Positions 26,956-34,346 of a DNA stretch of 64,000 nt are shown here, piece by piece. The first letter of the stretch is position 1. Each line of letters starts with the position of its first letter. Source of the stretch: Mitsuaria chitosanitabida ATCC BAA-476 = NBRC 102408 (GTDB lineage: Bacteria > Pseudomonadota > Gammaproteobacteria > Burkholderiales > Burkholderiaceae_C); NCBI RefSeq assembly GCF_001598255.1, contig NZ_BCYP01000022.1, positions 122,219-186,218 on the forward strand, given 5' to 3'. A program made the translations under genes and the position numbers. The notes under the pieces were generated by a model, which worked only from the letters and a program-made list of their open reading frames with translations, did not search any database and was not told the origin of the DNA.

Positions 26956-28287
26956 ATGCGTGCTTCCGTCCCTCCGCTGCGCCGCGCGGCGCTGACCCTC
27001 GCGGCGGCGGCCGCCTTCGCCGCGCTGTCCGCCACGGCCGCCCAGGCGCAGACCCAGTCGCTGCCGGAACTCCAGGCCCTGGCCACCCGCGAGCAGCCCG
27101 CGCTGCTCAAGACGCTGCAGCAGCTGGTGGAGATCGAGTCCGGCAGCTCCGACCGCGCGGGCCTGGACAAGATCGCCGGCGTGATCGCGCAGCGGCTGCG
27201 GGACCTGGGTGCTCAGGTCGATCTGATCGACCCGCACAAGACCATCGCCGCGCCCTCGTCGGACGCGGGCGACGGTCCGGCCAAGGTCGGCCAGATGGTC
27301 AAGGCGGTCTTCAAGGGCGGTGCCGTCAACGGCAGGAAGGTCATGCTGATCGCCCACATGGACACGGTGTACCAGCGCGGCGGCCTGCAGCAGCAGCCCT
27401 TCCGCGTCGAGGGCAACCGCGCCTACGGCCTGGGCATCGCCGACGACAAGCAGGGCGTGGCCACCATCATTCACCTGCTCACCCTGCTGAAGGCCGCCAA
27501 CTTCAGCGACTACGGCCAGATCACCGTGCTGATCAACGGCGACGAGGAGATCGGCTCCCCCGGCGCCCACGCGACCATCACCCAGCTGGGGGGCGACCAC
27601 GACGCGGTGCTGTCCTTCGAGGGCGGCGGCGGGCCCAACGGCCCCGACACGCTGCGGCTGGCCACCAGCGGCATCGCCTCGGTGGACCTGAAGGTGAAGG
27701 GGCGTTCCTCGCATGCCGGCGCCGCGCCGGAGAAGGGCGTGAACGCGCTGGAGGAGATGTCCTTCCAGATCCTGCAGCTGCGTGACCTGTCGGACCCGAA
27801 GAACGGCAAGCAGCTGCACTGGACGCTGGCCAAGGCGGGCTCGGTCCGCAACGCGATCCCGGCCGAGGCCGTCGCCCAGGGCGACGCGCGTGCCGACCGC
27901 ATGGCCGACTTCGACGGCATGGAGGCCGAGCTGCAGAAGCGCATCCAGAAGAAGCTGCTGCCGGAATCCGAGGTCTCCGTGGCCTTCCGTCGCGGCCGCC
28001 CGCCGCTGCAGGCGACCGACGCGTCGCGCGCGCTGGGCGTCCGGGTCAAGGCGCTGGCCGACGAGCAGAAGCTGGACCTGGTCGTGCGCGACCGTCCGAC
28101 CGGCGGCGGCACCGACGCGGCCTACGCGGCGCTGTCGACGCAGGCGCCGGTGATCGAGGGCATGGGCGTGCGCGGCTTCGGCGCGCACAGCAGCGACAGC
28201 GAGTACGTCGTCGTGGACGCCATCGCGCCCAAGCTGCTGCTGGCCACGCGGCTGGTGATGGCGCTGGGCAGCGGCAAGACGCCGTGA
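26956..28287 (+). CDS. Secreted M20-family metallopeptidase (glutamate carboxypeptidase-like)
   Basis: A 443-residue protein with a Sec signal peptide (AALTLAAAAAFAALSATAAQAQ, cut after about residue 31) and a di-zinc M20 fold. Metal ligands lie in IAHMDTVY (His, Asp), GDEEIGSPGAH (catalytic Glu pair) and a distal His in FGAHSSDSEY. It is closest to the carboxypeptidase G2 type, which removes C-terminal glutamate from folates or peptides in the periplasm. AGGAGA precedes the ATG at 26956; the longer upstream frame is unlikely. Its substrate here could include cell-wall-derived peptides (inference). Confidence 0.88.
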   Translation: MRASVPPLRRAALTLAAAAAFAALSATAAQAQTQSLPELQALATREQPALLKTLQQLVEIESGSSDRAGLDKIAGVIAQRLRDLGAQVDLIDPHKTIAAPSSDAGDGPAKVGQMVKAVFKGGAVNGRKVMLIAHMDTVYQRGGLQQQPFRVEGNRAYGLGIADDKQGVATIIHLLTLLKAANFSDYGQITVLINGDEEIGSPGAHATITQLGGDHDAVLSFEGGGGPNGPDTLRLATSGIASVDLKVKGRSSHAGAAPEKGVNALEEMSFQILQLRDLSDPKNGKQLHWTLAKAGSVRNAIPAEAVAQGDARADRMADFDGMEAELQKRIQKKLLPESEVSVAFRRGRPPLQATDASRALGVRVKALADEQKLDLVVRDRPTGGGTDAAYAALSTQAPVIEGMGVRGFGAHSSDSEYVVVDAIAPKLLLATRLVMALGSGKTP

Positions 28288-28351
28288 CCGCCCGGGCCTG
28301 AGCGCCCTGGGCCCAGGACGGTAGCCGGATCCTCATGCGTCCTGGCGGCGG

Positions 28352-28376
28352 GGGCGATGCCCAGACGGCATCGCCC
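28352..28376. terminator. Stem-loop between the M20 peptidase and tyrB genes
   Basis: A perfect 10-bp stem GGGCGATGCC/GGCATCGCCC with a 5-base loop, 65 bases past the peptidase stop codon. No U-tract follows, so it may be a Rho-dependent pause or mRNA-end structure rather than an intrinsic terminator. Confidence 0.4.
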
Positions 28377-28485
28377 GAACCCTGTACCGGTGGCGCTTTC
28401 GCGCCGCTGGTCCGGTGCGGCGGCATCGTGCTGGGGATAATGGCCGCCGTCGCTTCGGAATGGTTCCGAGCCTTGGAGTCCCCAC

Positions 28486-29679
28486 ATGTTCCAGCACGTC
28501 GACGCCTACGCGGGCGATCCCATCCTCAGCCTGAACGAGGCCTTCCAGAAGGATCCGCGCTCGCAGAAGATCAACCTGTCCATCGGCATCTACTTCGATG
28601 ACGACGGCCGCATCCCGATGCTGGACTCGGTCCGCCGGGCCGAGCTGGCCGTGGTCGAGGCCGCGGGCGCGCGCCCGTACCTGCCGATGGAGGGCGCCCC
28701 CGCCTTCCGCACCGAAGTGCAGAAGCTGCTGTTCGGCGCCGACAGCGAGGCGCTCAAGAGCAACCGCGTCGCGACCATCCAGGGCGTGGGCTCGTCAGGC
28801 GGCCTGAAGGTCGGCGCGGACTTCATCAAGCGCTACTTCCCCGAGAGCGCGCTCTACCTGAGCGATCCGACCTGGGACAACCACCGCGCCGTCTTCGAGG
28901 GCTCCGGACTGGAGTGCCGCACGTATCCGTACTACGACGCCGCGACCGGCGGCCTGCGCTTCGACGCCATGCTCGCCGCGCTCAAGGAGGCGCCGGCCCG
29001 CAGCGTGGTGCTGCTGCACGCGTGCTGCCACAACCCGACGGGCGTGGATCTGTCGCAGTCGCAGTGGGACGCGCTGATCCCGGTGCTGAAGGAGGGGGAG
29101 CTGATCCCGTTCCTGGACCTGGCCTACCAGGGCTACGGCGACGGCCTGGAGCAGGACACCTTCGCGATCCGCGCGCTGACGGCGGCGGGCCTGAGCTTCT
29201 TCGTCGCGAACAGCTTCTCCAAGAACATGAGCCTGTACGGCGAGCGCTGCGGCGCGCTGTCGGTCGTGTGCCCGGACGCGGCGCAGGCCGCCAACGTGCT
29301 GGGCCAGCTGAAGTTCACCATCCGCCGCAACTACTCCAACCCGCCGATGCACGGCGCGCAGGTCGTGGCCAAGGTGCTGGGCGACGCCCAGCTGCGCGCG
29401 CTGTGGGAGGGCGAGGTCGAGGAGATGCGCGAGCGCATCCTGGCCATGCGCAACGCGCTGTTCGAGGTGATCTCGGCCAAGGTGCCGGGCCGCAACTTCG
29501 ACTACTTCCTGACCCAGCGCGGCATGTTCAGCTACACCGGCCTGACGCCGGAGCAGGTCGATCGCCTGCGCGAGGAGTTCGGCGTGTACATCCTGCGCTC
29601 GGGCCGCATGTGCATCGCGGGCCTGAACACGCGCAATGTCGAGGCCACCGCCAACGCGATGGCGGCCGTGCTGGCCTGA
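28486..29679 (+). CDS. tyrB: Aromatic-amino-acid/aspartate aminotransferase
   Basis: A 397-residue fold-type I PLP enzyme. It opens [20 protein letters not shown], the usual start of the class I aspartate/tyrosine aminotransferase family. LNATYDE-type substrate loops are replaced by SDPTWDNH, and the PLP lysine lies in [17 protein letters not shown]. It transfers amino groups between Tyr, Phe or Asp and 2-oxoglutarate. TyrB and AspC cannot be separated safely from sequence alone. It is followed by a large inverted-repeat element and then dadA. Confidence 0.93.
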   Translation: MFQHVDAYAGDPILSLNEAFQKDPRSQKINLSIGIYFDDDGRIPMLDSVRRAELAVVEAAGARPYLPMEGAPAFRTEVQKLLFGADSEALKSNRVATIQGVGSSGGLKVGADFIKRYFPESALYLSDPTWDNHRAVFEGSGLECRTYPYYDAATGGLRFDAMLAALKEAPARSVVLLHACCHNPTGVDLSQSQWDALIPVLKEGELIPFLDLAYQGYGDGLEQDTFAIRALTAAGLSFFVANSFSKNMSLYGERCGALSVVCPDAAQAANVLGQLKFTIRRNYSNPPMHGAQVVAKVLGDAQLRALWEGEVEEMRERILAMRNALFEVISAKVPGRNFDYFLTQRGMFSYTGLTPEQVDRLREEFGVYILRSGRMCIAGLNTRNVEATANAMAAVLA

Positions 29680-29694
29680 TTCGGGGGGCGCGGG

Positions 29695-29850
29695 GACCCT
29701 CTCCCCCGCCCTCTCCCGCAAGCGGGAGAGGGAGTGCTCAGGGACCGACCCGACCGAGTGACATCGGCTCGCATGACCTCCTCGCCTGTCCGGCGCATCG
29801 CCTGGTGTGGCTCCCTCGCCCGCTTGCGGGAGAGGGCGGGGGTGAGGGTC
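29695..29850. repeat. Large imperfect inverted repeat (REP/MITE-like), copy 1
   Basis: Two 39-base arms, 29695-29733 and 29812-29850, match as inverted copies at 37 of 39 positions (counted by hand) around a 78-base centre. Each arm also holds a short palindrome (CCCTCTCCCGC next to GCGGGAGAGGG). It fills the tyrB-dadA gap. A related element with the same CCCTCACCCCC/CTCTCCC theme lies at 39875-40038. This is the architecture of REP-type palindromic elements and non-autonomous transposons. Confidence 0.85.
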
Positions 29851-29971
29851 TCCCCGCCGGGCACCCCTGGCGCGCATTCAACAGGGTTATGACCTCCGAC
29901 ACCGCTTTCATTGGCTGACGCGGCGCCGAATCCGTACCCTGCCGGACCATTCAAAGAATGATCTTGTCCGG

Positions 29972-31219
29972 ATGAAGCAGCTTGTCGTGATCGGCGGCGG
30001 TGTGGTGGGTGTCACCACCGCCTGGGCCCTCGTGGAGGCCGGGCACCGCGTGACGCTCGTGGAGCGCGCGCCGGAGCTCGCCACCGGCGCGAGCCGCGCC
30101 AACGGGGGCCAGTTGAGCTATCGCTACGTGTCTCCTCTGGCGGACGCGGGCGTGCCGTTGAAGGCGCTGGGCTGGCTGCTCGATCCGGGCGGCCCGCTGC
30201 GCTTCAAGCTCGATGGCACGGCCGCGCAATGGCGCTGGCTGGCGGCCTTCCTCGCCCATTGCCGCGGCCCGGTGAACCGCCGCACGACCGAGCGCCTGCT
30301 CGAGCTCGGCGCCTTCAGCCAGCAGTGCTTCGGCGAGCTGATGCGGCAGACCGCGCTCGACGCCATCGCGCTGCGCACGCCCGGCAAGCTGGTGGTCTAC
30401 CGCAAGCCCGATGAATTCGCCCGTGTCGCCGCCCGCACGCAGGGCGGTCCCGAGCGGGCCCTGACGCGCGACGAGTGCCTGGCCATCGAGCCCTCGCTGG
30501 GCGATGGCGGCGGCGCCTGGCTGGCCGGCGGCATCTTCACCGCCGGCGAGGCGGTCGCCGACTGCCACGCGCTGAGCGTGCAACTGGGCGAGCGCCTGGC
30601 CGCGCATCCCCACTTCCAGGGCCGCCTGCAGGCCAGCGCGACCGGCTTCGTCGTCGAGGGCGACCGCGTGGTGGCGCTGCGCACCGACCAGGGCGAGCTG
30701 AGCGCCGACGGCATCGTGCTCGCCGCCGGCCTGCAGAGCGCGGCGCTGGCCGAACTGGTCGGCCTGCGCTTGCCGCTGTATCCGCTCAAGGGCTACAGCC
30801 TGTCGGCGCCCATCAACGGCGTGCACCGTCCCCCGACCGTCAGCGTCACCGACTTCGAGCGCAAGACGCTGTACGCCCGCATCGGCGACCAACTGCGGGT
30901 CGCCGCGATGGTGGACCTGGTGGGCGAGGACACGCGCATCGATCCTCAGCGCCTGGCCGCGCTGCAACGCAACGTGCGCGAGACCTTCCCCAAGGCCGCG
31001 GACTACGACCACGCCGTGCCCTGGGCCGGCCTGCGTCCGGCGACGCCCAGCGGCGCGCCGATGCTGGGCGCGACCCCGCTGCGCGGCCTGTGGCTGAATG
31101 TGGGCCATGGCGCGCTCGGATTCACCTTCTCCTTCGGCTCGGCCCGCATCGTCGCGGACCTGGTCTCCGGCAAGCCCAGCCCCATCGCGCTGGACGGCCT
31201 GCAACTGCGCGCGGCCTGA
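29972..31219 (+). CDS. dadA: D-amino-acid dehydrogenase
   Basis: A 415-residue FAD enzyme with the dinucleotide-binding start MKQLVVIGGGVVGVTTAW, the RANGGQLSY block that is diagnostic for DadA, and the C-terminal NVGHGALGFTFSFGSA that holds the flavin. It oxidises D-alanine and other D-amino acids at the inner membrane and feeds electrons to quinone. It begins an apparent operon with a serine hydrolase (21-base gap) and an LD-carboxypeptidase (44-base gap), a set well suited to cell-wall peptide turnover. Confidence 0.93.
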   Translation: MKQLVVIGGGVVGVTTAWALVEAGHRVTLVERAPELATGASRANGGQLSYRYVSPLADAGVPLKALGWLLDPGGPLRFKLDGTAAQWRWLAAFLAHCRGPVNRRTTERLLELGAFSQQCFGELMRQTALDAIALRTPGKLVVYRKPDEFARVAARTQGGPERALTRDECLAIEPSLGDGGGAWLAGGIFTAGEAVADCHALSVQLGERLAAHPHFQGRLQASATGFVVEGDRVVALRTDQGELSADGIVLAAGLQSAALAELVGLRLPLYPLKGYSLSAPINGVHRPPTVSVTDFERKTLYARIGDQLRVAAMVDLVGEDTRIDPQRLAALQRNVRETFPKAADYDHAVPWAGLRPATPSGAPMLGATPLRGLWLNVGHGALGFTFSFGSARIVADLVSGKPSPIALDGLQLRAA

Positions 31220-31240
31220 CGCGCCGCGAGGGACGGTCCG

Positions 31241-32545
31241 ATGAGTGCCCACGAGGCTTCGACGCCGAGCGGCACGGCCGCCGCCACGACCGGGACCGCG
31301 CCGGCTCGTTCAGCCGACGTCGCGTTGACGCATGACACGCTCGCCCGCGCGCTGCGCGACGCAGTGCTGGCGCAGGACTTCGGCGCCACGCCGGATTCGC
31401 AGGACGGCGGCAAGCCGATGCGCCATTTCCCCAGCCTGGATCTGGCGGTCGTCGTGTACCCCGAGCGCGGCGCGCCGGTGTGGGCGAACGTGCTGTTCTC
31501 GCGCGAGCACCCCGAGGGCCTGATCGCCCGGATCCCCGCGGATGCCGGCCCGGTGGGCGAGGTGCGCTTCGTCGCGGACACCCGCGACGCGGAGGGCAAC
31601 TCCATCGCGTGGCGGCCCGACTCGGACTGGTCCGCGATGCGCTGGACGCCGCTGGCCGGCGACGCGGGGCCGCGCATGGTCGCGCCCTATCCGGCCTCGC
31701 TGCTGAAGCTGATGCTGCTGGCGGGCCTGGGCCGGCTGGTCGATCAGGGCCGGGCGAGCTGGTGGCAGCCGCTGAGCTATCGCGGCCGGGAGCGCCTGGT
31801 CGCCGACTGGGCCTACGACATGATCACCTGGAGCAGCAACGAGGCGACGTCGGCGCTGGTGACCCTGATGCATGCGACCGGCGCCATCCGCCGCGAGGAC
31901 GGCCGCGAGGTCCGCAACGACCTGCACCGGCTGTTCGAATCGCTGGGACTGACCACGCTGCGCTTCGCCAACACGGTCGCCGATGGCGGCTGGGGCAATG
32001 GCGCGGGCTCGGGCGTGGGGCAGTTGCAGATGACGGCCTGGGACACGGTGCGGTTGCTGTGGTGGCTGGACCCGACCGCGCCCGCTGCGCCCTGGTTGCG
32101 GGCCGACGCGCCGCGGCTGTCGCCCGAGAGCCGCAACCAGATGCTGCACGCGCTGGAGGACCAGGCGCTGCACGAGGTCCTGTCCAGCGGCGCGCTGGGC
32201 GGCGTGCCGGGCTGGGTGCCCGGACTGCCGTCGCGGCTGCCGGGCAAGTGGCTGCAACCGGACGGCTCGCTGCATGCGGGCGAGGTGGCCATGCCGGGGG
32301 ACCTGCGCCGCTTCGCGGCCGGCGGCGACGTGCGTTTCGCCCACAAGACCGGCAACACCGAGAACTACGTCTCCAATGCCGGTATCGTGCGCGGCATCTC
32401 ACCGCGCCGCCGTCATTACGCGATCGCACTGCTGACCAACCTCGGCGCGCGCTACGCGCCGGACGAGCGCTGCGCCACGACCTGGCGCGTGCCGGCGCTG
32501 GGCGCGGCGATCGACGCGCGCCTGGCGGCGTGGCTCGAGACCTGA
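31241..32545 (+). CDS. Penicillin-recognising serine hydrolase (class A beta-lactamase-like)
   Basis: A 434-residue protein with the three marks of the serine beta-lactamase/transpeptidase superfamily: SLLK (S153, K156), SSN at about 200-202 and HKTGNT near residue 378. Long insertions separate them. There is no recognisable signal peptide, so export by Sec is not supported and the location is unclear. Activity could be D,D-peptidase, esterase or beta-lactamase; its position between dadA and ldcA favours D-Ala-peptide hydrolysis (inference). Confidence 0.8.
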   Translation: MSAHEASTPSGTAAATTGTAPARSADVALTHDTLARALRDAVLAQDFGATPDSQDGGKPMRHFPSLDLAVVVYPERGAPVWANVLFSREHPEGLIARIPADAGPVGEVRFVADTRDAEGNSIAWRPDSDWSAMRWTPLAGDAGPRMVAPYPASLLKLMLLAGLGRLVDQGRASWWQPLSYRGRERLVADWAYDMITWSSNEATSALVTLMHATGAIRREDGREVRNDLHRLFESLGLTTLRFANTVADGGWGNGAGSGVGQLQMTAWDTVRLLWWLDPTAPAAPWLRADAPRLSPESRNQMLHALEDQALHEVLSSGALGGVPGWVPGLPSRLPGKWLQPDGSLHAGEVAMPGDLRRFAAGGDVRFAHKTGNTENYVSNAGIVRGISPRRRHYAIALLTNLGARYAPDERCATTWRVPALGAAIDARLAAWLET

Positions 32546-32589
32546 CCCTCCGATCCTCCGAATCCGCGGCGTCGCGCCGCGCGCGAACG

Positions 32590-33498
32590 ATGGCCGACGC
32601 TGCATACCTCCTGCCTCCCTTGCCCGCGCACGCCTGCCTGGGCGTCATCGCTCCCGCCGGTCCGCCGCGCGAAGGCACGCTCGAGCAGGTGGTGCCGATG
32701 ATCGAGCGCCTGGGTTTCCGCGCGAAGGTCTTCCCCGGCTGCGGCGGCCCGAGCTTCCTCGGCCATCTGGCCGCCTCGGACGAGCGCCGCCTGGCCGACC
32801 TCCACGAGGCCTTGTGCGATCCCACGGTGGATGCCGTGATCGGCCTGCGCGGCGGCTACGGCTGCACGCGGCTGCTGGACCGGATCGATCGCGCGGTGCT
32901 GCGCCGATTCCCCAAGCCGCTGATCGGCTACAGCGACCTGACGGCCCTGCTCGCGCTGCGCCAGCAGCTGGGCCTGGCGGGCTGGCACGCGCCGATGCCG
33001 GCCTCGGACTGGCACAAGGGCGAGGGCGGCTGGGCCGACGCGGTGGCGTTGGCGGACCGTCTGCGCTCCGGCCTGCGCGCCGGCGATGCGCTGGGTCCCG
33101 CGCTCGCGCCGCATCCGCTCCATCGCGGCCGCGCGCCGGTGCGCGGCGTGTTGTCGGGCGGCAATCTGGCGGTGCTGGTGGCGCTGCTGGGCACGCCCTT
33201 CATGCCGGACCTGTCGGGCGCGATCCTGTTCCTGGAGGACGTCGGCGAGGACCCGTACAAGATCGACCGCCTGCTGTGCCAGCTTCGCCTGAGCGGCGCG
33301 CTCGACGGATTGGCCGGCGCGCTGCTGGGCAGCTTCACCGACGGCGACGCGCCGGACGCGGTGCTCGCGGACTACTTCGGCGAGCTCGGCATCCCGGTGC
33401 TCGCCGGCTGGCCCAGCGGCCACACCTCGCCCAACCTGCCGCTGCCCATCGGCATCGCGGTGACGATGGATCCGGTGGCGAGGACGGTCAGCGCCTGA
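32590..33498 (+). CDS. ldcA: Muramoyltetrapeptide L,D-carboxypeptidase, cytoplasmic
   Basis: A 302-residue S66-family serine peptidase. It has LRGGYGCTRLL, the nucleophile in GYSDLT (Ser115), Glu216 in LFLEDVGE and His278 in GWPSGHTSPN, matching the Ser-Glu-His triad spacing of known LdcA. It removes the terminal D-alanine from murein tetrapeptides. There is no signal peptide, as for the classical cytosolic recycling enzyme. The ATG at 32590 is preferred. Last gene of the dadA operon; its 3' end overlaps a convergent small gene by 11 bases. Confidence 0.92.
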   Translation: MADAAYLLPPLPAHACLGVIAPAGPPREGTLEQVVPMIERLGFRAKVFPGCGGPSFLGHLAASDERRLADLHEALCDPTVDAVIGLRGGYGCTRLLDRIDRAVLRRFPKPLIGYSDLTALLALRQQLGLAGWHAPMPASDWHKGEGGWADAVALADRLRSGLRAGDALGPALAPHPLHRGRAPVRGVLSGGNLAVLVALLGTPFMPDLSGAILFLEDVGEDPYKIDRLLCQLRLSGALDGLAGALLGSFTDGDAPDAVLADYFGELGIPVLAGWPSGHTSPNLPLPIGIAVTMDPVARTVSA

Positions 33499-33967
33499 TG
33501 GCGCCCGGCGACCAAGGACCGACGCCGATGACGCGGGGCGTGCTGGGGTCGACGCTTGCACGTGCCGGTGAGGCGGGTGCGATGAAGTCGTGTTCGGGTA
33601 GCAACGGCGTGCCGGGGTGAGGCAAGTGGTTCTCGGGTAACTGCGCGAGGCACACGGCCCACAGACCGGCGGCTCCGGTTCGCTGGCATTCGCGCAGCAG
33701 CCACATCCATGTGCCGGTCAAGGCATCCCGCATGCTGAGCTGGCCTTGCTCCAGCAGTCGCAGATCGCGATCCGAAATCGGCGCCAGCAAGGTGAATCGA
33801 TGTCGCGCATCCTCGCCAGCCAAGTAGGCCAGCATGACCTGCCCCTGACTGTTGCGGGTGAGGTAGACGATGGGTTGCTCGGCCATGTAGAGGACACGCT
33901 CCTCCGGCAGTGGCAAGGGCAGCAGGCCTTCGGGAATGCGGGTGGACGGATCGAGCTCAATGTTCAT
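33488..33967 (-). CDS. Hypothetical protein
   Basis: A 159-residue soluble protein. The N-terminal part (RVLYMAEQPIVYLTRNSQG, MLAYLAGEDARHRFTLLAPIS and DRDLRLLEQGQLSMRDAL) looks like a folded beta/alpha domain, similar to small proteins of the DUF6575 kind, but I am not certain. The C-terminal 50 residues are proline-rich. It is preceded by a possible small gene whose end overlaps its ATG by 11 bases. Confidence 0.55.
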   Translation of the reverse strand: MNIELDPSTRIPEGLLPLPLPEERVLYMAEQPIVYLTRNSQGQVMLAYLAGEDARHRFTLLAPISDRDLRLLEQGQLSMRDALTGTWMWLLRECQRTGAAGLWAVCLAQLPENHLPHPGTPLLPEHDFIAPASPARASVDPSTPRVIGVGPWSPGAIRR

Positions 33968-34157
33968 GTGCAGTCACCTCGAAGTGATCGGAGTCCAGCA
34001 TGCCCGCGAACGGCCACCAGTCCATGTGGCCTTGAGCGGACGGTTCGCTCACGGGGCCGTGCATCGGCGTGAGCATGGTCGTCGCGATGTATGCACCCAG
34101 ATGCGGCGACGACATCTGCCGATGGCGAGCCTGTCGCCAAGTGCCGTAGACCGACAA
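33957..34157 (-). CDS. Possible small upstream gene (66 residues)
   Basis: A TTG-initiated frame with GAGGA just upstream, ending in VTAHEH and overlapping the start of the next gene by 11 bases, which suggests coupling. No family is recognised. It could also be the remnant of a larger gene. Low confidence. Confidence 0.25.
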   Translation of the reverse strand: MSVYGTWRQARHRQMSSPHLGAYIATTMLTPMHGPVSEPSAQGHMDWWPFAGMLDSDHFEVTAHEH

Positions 34158-34267
34158 GGCGTCCTCGGGCGAAGGGCGGAAATCTTCCGCCCGGTTGTTG
34201 CGATCACTGCTACGGATGCGTCAAAGCTTCGTCACTTGAGGGCGATGAGCCACATGCGCTTCGGCCC

Positions 34268-34301
34268 AAGAAAAAAGGCCCGCCGGTGTCCCGGCGGGCC
34301 T
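34268..34301 (-). terminator. Strong Rho-independent terminator of the first TonB-dependent receptor gene
   Basis: On the minus strand an 11-bp stem AGGCCCGCCGG/CCGGCGGGCCT with a 4-base loop is followed by TTTTTTCTTGG. It lies 46 bases after the receptor stop codon. Confidence 0.92.
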
Positions 34302-34346
34302 TGTCGTTTCCGAGGTCCCGCCGCGTGAGCGGCGGGCGGGTCGGGA

